A stretch of 32,486 bases of DNA, from assembly GCA_034435615.1 (NCBI GenBank), contig DAOTWZ010000040.1:1-32486 (forward strand), read 5' to 3'. The position numbers and the translations under genes are program-made. Below, piece after piece: positions 14,171-20,374 of the stretch. The notes under the pieces were generated by a model. That model did not search any database, had not been told where the DNA came from, and saw only the letters and a program-made list of their open reading frames with translations. The first letter of the stretch is position 1, and each line of letters begins with the position of its first letter. Origin of the DNA: H17-190 sp034435615 (GTDB lineage: Bacteria > Chloroflexota > Dehalococcoidia > SM23-28-2 > HRBIN24).

Positions 14171-14611
14171 CTAGTTGCGCGGCCAGATGGTGCGACAGTG
14201 CTGGCCCAGCACCGCCTCCCGGACCGCCCGCCGCTCCAGCTGGCGCAGCTCCCAGAGGGCGGCGTCCACCTGGTAGTCCCCCTGGGGCCACTGGGGGGAG
14301 CGACAGCGGGCACGGACGGCGTCAGCCACGCCGCAGTCCTCCAGGAGCTGGACGCTGTGGGGCCAGACGAAGAAGGTGAACTGGCGAGGGGCGCTGAAGC
14401 GGGGGCGCTTGCGGCCCAGCCAGTAGAAGCGCTCCTCCACGGTGGCCACCGGCTCCACCACCATCACCATGGGGCCCTCGTCGGCGTTGTAGCGGGTGTC
14501 CACCAGCAGCCTCTGGGGGAAGAGCCGGAAGCCGATGGTGAACACATCGCAGGTGTTCACCACCTTCATGACCTCGTTGAGATCTATGAGGACGCCGTTC
14601 TCGGTATACAT
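14171..14611 (-). CDS. Conserved-looking protein of unknown function
   Basis: The 146-residue product is soluble, with an alternating strand pattern at the N-terminus (MYTENGVLIDLNEVMKVVNT, then DVFTIGFRLFPQRLLVDTRY) and GPMVMVVEPVATVEERFYWL in the middle. A segment with PRFSAPRQFTFFVWPHSVQL precedes a helical end. I do not recognise the family, though it resembles small proteins seen only in Chloroflexota. Single conserved Cys at NTCDVF and DCGVAD could matter. It is positioned between the groEL terminator and the ROK kinase, so it probably forms a two-gene unit with the kinase. Shine-Dalgarno is weak (GGGGG about ten bases before ATG 14611). Confidence 0.6.
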   Translation of the reverse strand: MYTENGVLIDLNEVMKVVNTCDVFTIGFRLFPQRLLVDTRYNADEGPMVMVVEPVATVEERFYWLGRKRPRFSAPRQFTFFVWPHSVQLLEDCGVADAVRARCRSPQWPQGDYQVDAALWELRQLERRAVREAVLGQHCRTIWPRN

Positions 14612-14639
14612 GGTGGACCGGCCCCCGTCAGGATAAGAC

Positions 14640-14675
14640 GGGCCGGGCCTGGCGACAACCCACCAGGCCCGGCCC
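14640..14675 (-). terminator. Strong hairpin terminator after groEL
   Basis: GGGCCGGGCCTGG (14640-14652) is the exact reverse complement of CCAGGCCCGGCCC (14663-14675), giving a 13-bp stem with a ten-base loop nine bases past the groEL stop. On the minus strand it is followed by GTCTTATCC, a poor T-tract. It probably ends or stabilises the groEL mRNA. Confidence 0.6.
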
Positions 14676-14684
14676 GCTCTCGCT

Positions 14685-16298
14685 CTAATACTCGGGAGCG
14701 GGCTCCCGCTCCTTCTTCTTCTCGGGGATCTCCGCCACCAGGCAATTGGTGGTCAGCACCATGGCGGCGATGCTGACGGCGTTCTCCAGGGCGGAGCGGG
14801 TGACCTTGGCCGGGTCGACGATGCCCCGCTCCATCATGTCGCCGAACTCGTCCCTGGCGGCGTCGTACCCCTGCCCCTTGGGGAGGGACTTGACCTTCTG
14901 GACCACCACGGAGCCGTCCTGGCCGGCGTTGATGGCGATGCGCCGGGTGGGCTCCTCCAGGGCCCGCCGCAGGATGTTGACGCCGGTCTGCTCGTCCTGA
15001 TCCTCCAGCTTGAGGCCGTCCAGGGCCTCCAGGGCGTTCAGGAAGGCGACGCCACCGCCGGGGACGATGCCCTCCTCCACGGCCGCCCGCGTGGCCTGGA
15101 CGGCGTCCTCCACGCGGTGCTTCTTCTCCTTCAGCTCCGTCTCCGTGGCGGCGCCCACCTTGATGACGGCGACGCTGCCGGAGAGCTTGCCCAGCCGCTC
15201 CTGCAGCTTCTCACGGTCCCAGTCGGAGGTGGCCTCCTCCAGGGCAGCCTTAACGGCCTTGATCCGCTCCTGGATCTTCTGGGGGTCGCCCCGGCCCTCC
15301 ACGATGGTGGTCTCCTCCTTGGTCACCACCACGCGGCGGGCGCGGCCGAAGTCGCTGAGCTGGACGGAGTCTAGGCGGCGGCCCAGCTCCTCGGAGATGA
15401 CTTGGCCGCCGGTGATGGTGGCGATGTCGCCCAGGTTGTCCTTGCGGCGGTCGCCGAAGCCAGGGGCCTTGACGGCGCAGACGTTGAGGGTGCCCCGCAG
15501 CTTGTTGACCACCAGGGTGGCCAGGGCCTCCCCCTCCAGGTCGTCGCAGATGATGAGGATGTCCTTGCTCCCGGCCTGCAGCACCCGCTCCAGGGCGGGG
15601 AGGATGTCGTTCACGGCGGAGAGCTTCTTGTCGGTCACCAGGATGTAGGGCTCCTCGATGACGCACTCCATCCGCTCAGGGTTGGTGATGAAGTAGGGGG
15701 AGATGTAGCCGCGGTCGAAGCTCATCCCCTCCACGTACTCCACCTCGGTCCGGATGCCCTTGGACTCCTCCACCGTGATGACCCCGTCCTTGCCCACCTT
15801 CTCCATCACTTCGCCGATGAGCTCGCCGATCTCGGGGTCGTTGTTGGCGGAGATGGCGGCCACCTGGGCCATCTGCTGGCGGGTGGTGACGGGGGTGGCG
15901 TTCTTCTTGATCTGCTCCACCACCGCCTGACAGGCCTTCTCGATGCCCCGCTTGAGGGCCATGGGGTTGGCGCCGGCCGCCACGTTCTTCAGGCCCTCGT
16001 GGACGATGGCCTGGGCCAGGACGGTGGCAGTGGTGGTACCGTCGCCGGCGATGTCGTTGGTCTTGCTGGCCACCTCTTTGGCCAGCTGGGCGCCGATGTT
16101 CTCGAAGGGGTCCTCCAGCTCTATGTCCTTGGCGATGGTGACGCCGTCGTTGGTGATGGTGGGGGAGCCGAACTTCTTCTCCAGCACTACGTTGCGGCCC
16201 TTGGGGCCGAGGGTGATCTTCACCGCGTCAGCGAGGGCGTCGATGCCGTTCTTGAGGGCGTGACGCGCCGCCTCGTCGAACAGCAACTGCTTGGCCAT
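14685..16298 (-). CDS. groEL: 60 kDa chaperonin GroEL
   Basis: The 537-residue protein is a full-length group I chaperonin: AKQLLFDEAARHALKNGIDA, KITLGPKGRNVVLEKKFGSP, NDGVTIAKDIELEDPFENIG, AGDGTTTATVLAQAIVHEGL and the GIVPGGGVAFL motif. It forms the double-ring ATP-driven folding chamber in the cytoplasm. The C-terminus ends IPEKKKEREPAPEY instead of the usual Gly-Gly-Met repeats, so the flexible tail inside the cavity is charged. groES is not adjacent, and the gene is monocistronic between the CIRCE promoter and a strong hairpin. This suggests a groEL copy separate from a groESL operon, or a genome with split loci. AGGAGGG precedes ATG 16298. Confidence 0.97.
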   Translation of the reverse strand: MAKQLLFDEAARHALKNGIDALADAVKITLGPKGRNVVLEKKFGSPTITNDGVTIAKDIELEDPFENIGAQLAKEVASKTNDIAGDGTTTATVLAQAIVHEGLKNVAAGANPMALKRGIEKACQAVVEQIKKNATPVTTRQQMAQVAAISANNDPEIGELIGEVMEKVGKDGVITVEESKGIRTEVEYVEGMSFDRGYISPYFITNPERMECVIEEPYILVTDKKLSAVNDILPALERVLQAGSKDILIICDDLEGEALATLVVNKLRGTLNVCAVKAPGFGDRRKDNLGDIATITGGQVISEELGRRLDSVQLSDFGRARRVVVTKEETTIVEGRGDPQKIQERIKAVKAALEEATSDWDREKLQERLGKLSGSVAVIKVGAATETELKEKKHRVEDAVQATRAAVEEGIVPGGGVAFLNALEALDGLKLEDQDEQTGVNILRRALEEPTRRIAINAGQDGSVVVQKVKSLPKGQGYDAARDEFGDMMERGIVDPAKVTRSALENAVSIAAMVLTTNCLVAEIPEKKKEREPAPEY

Positions 16299-16334
16299 AC
16301 CTCTCCCTCCTCTGGTCCTCCTCGGGGTGGGGCT

Positions 16335-16361
16335 TTAGCACTCTGTGGGTCAGAGTGCTAA
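16335..16361. promoter_or_regulatory. CIRCE operator (HrcA site) of groEL
   Basis: TTAGCACTC (16335-16343), nine bases, GAGTGCTAA (16353-16361): an exact match to CIRCE. It lies between the groEL promoter and its ATG, the usual place for HrcA repression that is lifted on heat shock. hrcA itself is not in the window. Confidence 0.98.
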
Positions 16362-16371
16362 TCTAGCCCTA

Positions 16372-16400
16372 TATTTAGCCGGCCGGCGGCCCGAACGCAA
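16372..16400 (-). promoter_or_regulatory. Promoter of groEL
   Basis: Minus strand: TTGCGT (16395-16400), 17 bases, TAAATA (16372-16377). The predicted start near 16365 places CIRCE at about +4 to +30. Confidence 0.55.
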
Positions 16401-16494
16401 GTGGCAAGAGAGGGCTTTTAGCGTCTGTTACGGGCAGTTACAGGCGTTCTCGCCGCTGCGATGCCCTTCCGTCTCACCGTTCTCGCCCGAGTGT

Positions 16495-17304
16495 TCAGTT
16501 CGGTATGATGTAGGGCCGTGGCCTGCGGAAGAGGGAGGGGAAGCGGGCCTCGTCTATCCTCAGCAGGGCAGCGTAGCGGCGGGCGTTCTCCAGGTAGCGC
16601 TCGTCCCCCGTCTCCCGGTAGCGGTTGAAGTTGTCCAGCATCTTATCGGCTATCAGGTTCATGTCGAGCCCCATGACGTAGCGCTCGGAGAGCTCGTTGA
16701 GGGCGTCCATGTAGAGCTCGAAGTGGCGGGAGAGCTTCTGCAGGAGCGGGCGCATCTGGGTAGCTTCCGCCAGCTCGTGCTCGGCCGCCTTGCGGTAGCA
16801 GAGCTTGCCGGTGCTGATGTAGTAAGAGGGGTCGAGCCGGCGGCGGCCGCGGCGGAAGGTCTGGGGGAAGATGCCGGTCAGAAAGAGGGCGTGGTCCCCG
16901 TAGCGACGGTAGGCCTCGAACAGGTTCTGGAAGCGGACGGGGCCCTGCTCCATCTCCTGGACCAGGTGGGAGAAGAAGTAGAAGGGCTGGGGGCGCCCCC
17001 CCGGCCCCTGGAAGGGGAAGAGCTCCCGGGTGTAGAGGTAGCGGGTGAGCATCCCTCCCAGGTAGTCGATGATGGAGGCGTCACGGCTGGCCCGCTCCAC
17101 GTAGAGCACCTTGATGACGAAGAGGTCGAAGAGGCTGCGGAGGGGCACCTGCACCAGGAGGCCGATGTCGTCATAGAAGGAGCTTATGAGGTCATCCACG
17201 GTGCGGCGGAACTGGTAGTCCGCCACGTTGCGGCCATCGTTGTAGCGGATGAGGAGCTTCAGCCCCTCCACCGCCTCAGCGAAGGCAGCCTGCATGGCAT
17301 TCAC
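16495..17304 (-). CDS. Mostly helical protein of unknown function
   Basis: The 269-residue product is soluble and appears almost entirely alpha-helical, for example AVEGLKLLIRYNDGRNVADY, LLVQVPLRSLFDLFVIKVLY, VERASRDASIIDYLGGMLTR and RPLLQKLSRHFELYMDALNE. Aromatic clusters such as QPFYFFSHLVQEME and a C-terminal RRPRPYIIPN are striking. No membrane segment or enzyme motif is visible and I do not recognise a family. The start is ATG 17304, with GGGG four bases upstream; ATG 17295 is an alternative. It is transcribed divergently from the crotonase gene across a shared palindrome, so the two genes may respond to the same signal. It lies upstream of groEL but groEL has its own promoter. Confidence 0.65.
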   Translation of the reverse strand: MNAMQAAFAEAVEGLKLLIRYNDGRNVADYQFRRTVDDLISSFYDDIGLLVQVPLRSLFDLFVIKVLYVERASRDASIIDYLGGMLTRYLYTRELFPFQGPGGRPQPFYFFSHLVQEMEQGPVRFQNLFEAYRRYGDHALFLTGIFPQTFRRGRRRLDPSYYISTGKLCYRKAAEHELAEATQMRPLLQKLSRHFELYMDALNELSERYVMGLDMNLIADKMLDNFNRYRETGDERYLENARRYAALLRIDEARFPSLFRRPRPYIIPN

Positions 17305-17332
17305 CCCACTCCCGTAAGCTCCCCGTTCCGGG

Positions 17333-17362
17333 ATGATGCGCCGTCTCCCAGGGGCCTGTCAA
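17333..17362 (-). promoter_or_regulatory. Promoter of the 269-residue protein gene
   Basis: Minus strand: TTGACA (17357-17362), 18 bases, CATCAT (17333-17338, four of six). The -35 lies within the left arm of the palindrome at 17358-17378. Confidence 0.4.
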
Positions 17363-17378
17363 GGCGCCCCGCCTTGAC
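17358..17378. promoter_or_regulatory. Perfect 9-bp-arm palindrome over two divergent -35 elements
   Basis: GTCAAGGCG (17358-17366) and CGCCTTGAC (17370-17378) are exact reverse complements separated by CCC. The left arm contains the -35 of the minus-strand gene and the right arm the -35 of the crotonase gene. A dimeric regulator (TetR- or GntR-like size) bound here would control both. It might also fold as a hairpin but lies upstream of both start sites. Confidence 0.65.
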
Positions 17379-17402
17379 GCTTCCCGGTGGCCCCCCTATC
17401 CT
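17374..17402 (+). promoter_or_regulatory. Promoter of the crotonase gene
   Basis: TTGACG (17374-17379), 17 bases, TATCCT (17397-17402). The predicted start near 17409 gives a 24-base leader. In that leader CCTCC (17413-17417) can pair with GGAGG (17422-17426) and partly mask the Shine-Dalgarno. Confidence 0.5.
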
Positions 17403-17432
17403 CGCAGGGAGACCTCCACAGGGAGGAGGCCC

Positions 17433-18221
17433 TTGTCCCGGCCCAAGGTCTTAATTGAAGAACGTGGACGAACCCTGGTTGTTACGATAAACCGCCCCGA
17501 GGTGCGCAACTGCGTGGACGGGGAGACGGCCCAGCTCCTCTACGAGGCGGTGGAACGCTTCCGGCGGGACGACGCCCTGGACGTCCTGGTCCTCACCGGA
17601 GCGGGGGAGGAAGCCTTCTGCTCCGGCGCCGATCTGAGGGCCATAGACAGCCTCACCGCCCGCCCGGGGATGGACCGCTCCGGCCCCCTGGGGATCACGC
17701 GCCTGACGGACGTGGGGAAGCCCACCATAGCCGCCGTGAGGGGCTACTGCGTGGCCGGCGGTCTGGAGCTGGCCTGCTGGTGCGACTTCCGCATCGCCGA
17801 CGAGACGGCCCGCTTCGGCGTGCTGAACCGCCGCTGGGGGGTGCCCCTGGTAGACGGCGGCACCCAGCGGCTCCCCCGCATCGTCGGCCTGGGCAACGCC
17901 CTGTATCTCATCCAGACGGGAGCCCTCATCGACGCCCGGCAGGCCCTGCGCATGGGGCTGGTCCAGGAGCTGGTGCCGGCCGGCCAGGCCCTGGAGCGGG
18001 CTCTCCAGGTGGCCGCCCACCTCTCCACCTACCCCCAGACCTCCCTGAGACTGGACCGGCTGGCCGCCCTGTGGGGCATCGGCCTGCCCTTGACCCAGGG
18101 GCTGTCCCTGGAGGCCCAGCTCCACCGCGAGAGCTTCCGGGACGAGGCGCTGCGAGAGGGTCTGGAGCGTTACGCCAGCGGCCGCCGGCCGGAGCCCTTC
18201 CAGCCGCCGCCGGAGCCCTGA
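17433..18221 (+). CDS. Crotonase/enoyl-CoA hydratase-family protein lacking the second catalytic Glu
   Basis: The 262-residue protein shows the crotonase fold: INRPEVRNCVD, the CoA-binding/oxyanion segment FCSGADLRAI, KPTIAAVRGYCVAGGLELAC and the GGTQRLPRIVG loop. Relative to rat enoyl-CoA hydratase, Glu144 is kept (E112 in GGLELA), but the Glu164 position is N132 (FGVLNRRWGVPL). Loss of that acid-base residue makes ordinary hydration less likely; isomerase, hydrolase or another CoA reaction is possible. The start is TTG 17433 with GGGAGGAGG immediately upstream, and residues after it align with family N-termini. The gene has its own promoter under a palindrome and ends eight bases from the convergent peroxiredoxin. 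Confidence 0.88.
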   Translation: MSRPKVLIEERGRTLVVTINRPEVRNCVDGETAQLLYEAVERFRRDDALDVLVLTGAGEEAFCSGADLRAIDSLTARPGMDRSGPLGITRLTDVGKPTIAAVRGYCVAGGLELACWCDFRIADETARFGVLNRRWGVPLVDGGTQRLPRIVGLGNALYLIQTGALIDARQALRMGLVQELVPAGQALERALQVAAHLSTYPQTSLRLDRLAALWGIGLPLTQGLSLEAQLHRESFRDEALREGLERYASGRRPEPFQPPPEP

Positions 18222-18228
18222 GGGCCGC

Positions 18229-18687
18229 CTAGAGCTCCACGCCCAGGGCCTGGAACAGCTCCTGGTACTGGCTGGAGTTGCCGGGCTGGAAGAAGGGGTT
18301 GGCGTAGACTATGCGTCCCTCCTGGTCCACCACGAAGACGGCCCGCCGCGATCGCTTGCCGGAGTCGTCCACCACGCCATAAGCGCGGGCGACCGCCAGC
18401 CCTTCGTCGCTGGCCAGGGGGAAGGGGACGCCGCCCAGCCGTTCGGCGAAGCGGCGGTGGGACTCCAGGCTGTCGGCGCTGATGGCCACCACCTGCGCTC
18501 CCAGCTCCTGGAGGATGTCGTAGTCCCCCTTGAGCATGGCCACCTGGTTGGAGCAGAGGGGAGTGCCGTCCTCGTAGTAGAAGGCGATGACCACCGGCCC
18601 CCGCTGCAGGAGCTCCCGCAGGGAGACTGTCCCCTCGGTGGAGGGGAGGGAGAAATCGGGCGCCTCGTCGCCGGGGCTAAGGGGCAT
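18229..18687 (-). CDS. AhpC/TSA-family peroxiredoxin (Bcp-like, single cysteine)
   Basis: The 152-residue protein has the peroxiredoxin core: GDEAPDFSLPSTEGTVSLRE, VVIAFYYEDGTPLCSNQVAM and SRRAVFVVDQEGRIVYANPF. T42 and C45 form the TxxC active site; C45 is the peroxidatic cysteine. No other cysteine exists, so it should use the 1-Cys mechanism and be reduced by an external thiol. It would reduce hydrogen peroxide or organic peroxides in the cytoplasm. The ATG at 18687 overlaps the 3' end of the MidA-like gene by 11 bases, with GGAGG inside that gene serving as Shine-Dalgarno, so both are co-translated. Confidence 0.9.
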   Translation of the reverse strand: MPLSPGDEAPDFSLPSTEGTVSLRELLQRGPVVIAFYYEDGTPLCSNQVAMLKGDYDILQELGAQVVAISADSLESHRRFAERLGGVPFPLASDEGLAVARAYGVVDDSGKRSRRAVFVVDQEGRIVYANPFFQPGNSSQYQELFQALGVEL

Positions 18688-19822
18688 CTTCGCCCTCCTC
18701 CAGGCCGCGCAGGGAGCAGGGAGGCAGGCCCTTTCGCAGCACCAGGACGCGCAGGCGGCCCAGGCCGGCCGGGTCGGTGAGCTCCACCGCCGCCCGCCGC
18801 CGCGCCAGTCGCTCCCTGAGGGAGAGGCCGGGGACGGCCAGCGCCTCGTCGATGCCCAGACGCTGGAGGAAGCGGGCCTGGCTGGTCACGCCCACCAGCT
18901 CCAGCCCCGCCTCCTGGCCCGCCTGGACGATGCTGGTAATGTCCACGTGGGCCGTCATGTCCTGGCGGCCGGGACGGAGGTAGGGGTCATCCCAGGGCTG
19001 ATGCTGATAGAAGCAGAGGAGGGTGCCCTGCTGACGCCAGGGAGCGTAGAGCTCTGGCGCCTCATACCCGTAGTCCAGGGCGAGGAGGAAGCCCCGGCGC
19101 AGGGCCCGGGCCGCCCGCTGCACCCAGGCCAGCGCCTCCAGGTTCACCTCGGCGTAGCAGCCCTCGCCCGGCAGGAGGCCCAGCCGCCGGAAGTACTCCT
19201 CCAGGGCGGGCGTGGAGGGGGGCCGTAGCTCCTCGCGGAAGGCCTCGCCGTCCCAGACCACGTAGACCTCCCACAGACGCCCGCCCCGCACGAAGACGCG
19301 GTGGACGGGAAAGCTGTCCAGCAGCTCGTTGCAGAGGAGGCAGCCCTGGATGCTGTCGGGGGGGAGGTCGTCCCACCACTCGGCCCGCTCCAGGAGGCCG
19401 GTGGCCTCCAGCAGGCGACGCTGCTGTTCCCGCAGGGAGGGGCTGCGCTCCACCAGGCAGTAGGTCATGGCCTCCAGGAGGTCCGGGCGGGCGTGGCGGG
19501 CCCAGGCGAGGATGTCCCGGGCCAGGGTGCCCGGCCCGGCGCCGGCCTCCACCACCTGGAAGGGGCAGGGGGCGCCCATCGCCTGCCACATCTCGTATAG
19601 CTGCCGCCCCAGGAGGGCGCCGAAGATGGGGGAGACCTCCGGGCTGGTGACGTAATCGCCGTGGCGGCCCATGGGGGGCCGGGACTGACAGTAGTAGCCG
19701 TAGCGGGGATGGTAGAGGGCCAGCTCCATGAACTCCCGAAAGGTGATGCCCCCCTCCTCGCGGGCCCTGTCGATGAGGAGGGCCCGCAGAGGCTCCCCAT
19801 CCCCGAAGGCGAACTCGTCCAT
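18677..19822 (-). CDS. SAM-dependent methyltransferase, MidA/NDUFAF7 family
   Basis: The 381-residue protein matches the DUF185 family: GGITFREFMELALYHPRYGY near the N-terminus, GDYVTSPEVSPIFG, and the SAM-binding motif VVEAGAGPGTLARDIL. It also has LLCNELLDSFPVHRV, ALDYGYEAPELY and the TAHVDITSI segment. In mitochondria NDUFAF7 dimethylates an arginine of complex I; bacterial members probably methylate proteins but targets are unknown. A longer frame to 19885 exists, but ATG 19822 fits the family start (MDEFAFGDGEPLRALLIDR). No Shine-Dalgarno is present and the predicted transcription start lies two bases before it, pointing to a leaderless mRNA. It is divergent from marR across 81 bases and overlaps the downstream peroxiredoxin gene. 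Confidence 0.88.
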   Translation of the reverse strand: MDEFAFGDGEPLRALLIDRAREEGGITFREFMELALYHPRYGYYCQSRPPMGRHGDYVTSPEVSPIFGALLGRQLYEMWQAMGAPCPFQVVEAGAGPGTLARDILAWARHARPDLLEAMTYCLVERSPSLREQQRRLLEATGLLERAEWWDDLPPDSIQGCLLCNELLDSFPVHRVFVRGGRLWEVYVVWDGEAFREELRPPSTPALEEYFRRLGLLPGEGCYAEVNLEALAWVQRAARALRRGFLLALDYGYEAPELYAPWRQQGTLLCFYQHQPWDDPYLRPGRQDMTAHVDITSIVQAGQEAGLELVGVTSQARFLQRLGIDEALAVPGLSLRERLARRRAAVELTDPAGLGRLRVLVLRKGLPPCSLRGLEEGEDAP

Positions 19823-19830
19823 CACAACCC

Positions 19831-19859
19831 ATGGTAGCCGGGCAGCGGCGCCCTGCCAA
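19831..19859 (-). promoter_or_regulatory. Promoter of midA-like gene (leaderless)
   Basis: Minus strand: TTGGCA (19854-19859), 17 bases, TACCAT (19831-19836). Predicted start near 19824, two bases before the ATG at 19822. Confidence 0.5.
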
Positions 19860-19866
19860 CGGTAGC

Positions 19867-19895
19867 TTGTCCCTGCCACCGGCAACCCCTAAGAT
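19867..19895 (+). promoter_or_regulatory. Promoter of marR-MFS operon (leaderless)
   Basis: TTGTCC (19867-19872), 17 bases, TAAGAT (19890-19895). Predicted start near 19902, two bases before ATG 19904. Its -35 is only seven bases from the divergent -35. Confidence 0.5.
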
Positions 19896-19914
19896 ATTTG
19901 CATATGATGCAAAT
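19896..19914. promoter_or_regulatory. MarR-type operator covering the marR start codon
   Basis: ATTTGCAT (19896-19903) and ATGCAAAT (19907-19914) are exact inverted repeats with ATG between them. MarR-family proteins bind palindromes of this size and AT-rich type. The site begins right after the -10 and contains the start codon, so autorepression of marR and the exporter is the simple reading. Confidence 0.75.
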
Positions 19915-20374
19915 GATGGAGCGAGAGCAACTTACGCGGGTGGCCTTCTGTCTCCTGGGTCGGCTGCTGGCCTGGGCGGACCCCGGCCGGGTGGAGGAGT
20001 GGGCGGAGCTGGGGCTGACCATCACCCAGATACGGACCCTCTTCCTGCTACGGCGGCTCGACGGCCCCAACGCTCGCTGTCTGGCCCAGGCGCTGGAGGT
20101 AAGCCCCTCCACCCTCACGCGCATCGTGGACCGGCTGGAGCGCCAGGGCCTGGTGCGACGGGAGATGGACAGGGAGGACCGGCGTCAGGTCCGGCACCTG
20201 CTGACGCCGGAGGGGGAGGGCGTGGTGGCGCGGCTGGAGTCCCTGGGCCGCGCCCAACTGGAGCAGGCGCTGGCCCTCCTGACGGAGGAGGAGCTGGGGG
20301 CGCTGGTGAGGGGCCTGTCGGCCCTGTGCCGCGCTGTAGGTGTGGAGACAGAAGGGGAGGTGCATCCCTCATGA
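19904..20374 (+). CDS. MarR-family transcriptional regulator
   Basis: The 156-residue protein has the winged helix of MarR: ITQIRTLFLLRRLDG, then ARCLAQALEVSPSTLTRIVD as helix-turn-helix, RLERQGLVRREMD and the wing DREDRRQVRHLLTPEG with the conserved D-x-R. N- and C-terminal helices would form the dimer interface. Such regulators usually repress an adjacent efflux pump and release DNA on binding a phenolic or lipophilic ligand. The frame has clustered candidate starts (TTG 19898, ATG 19904, 19907, 19913, 19916) and no Shine-Dalgarno; 19904 is chosen from the predicted transcript start. The TGA stop overlaps the ATG of the MFS gene (ATGA), a coupled pair. Confidence 0.9.
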   Translation: MMQMMEREQLTRVAFCLLGRLLAWADPGRVEEWAELGLTITQIRTLFLLRRLDGPNARCLAQALEVSPSTLTRIVDRLERQGLVRREMDREDRRQVRHLLTPEGEGVVARLESLGRAQLEQALALLTEEELGALVRGLSALCRAVGVETEGEVHPS

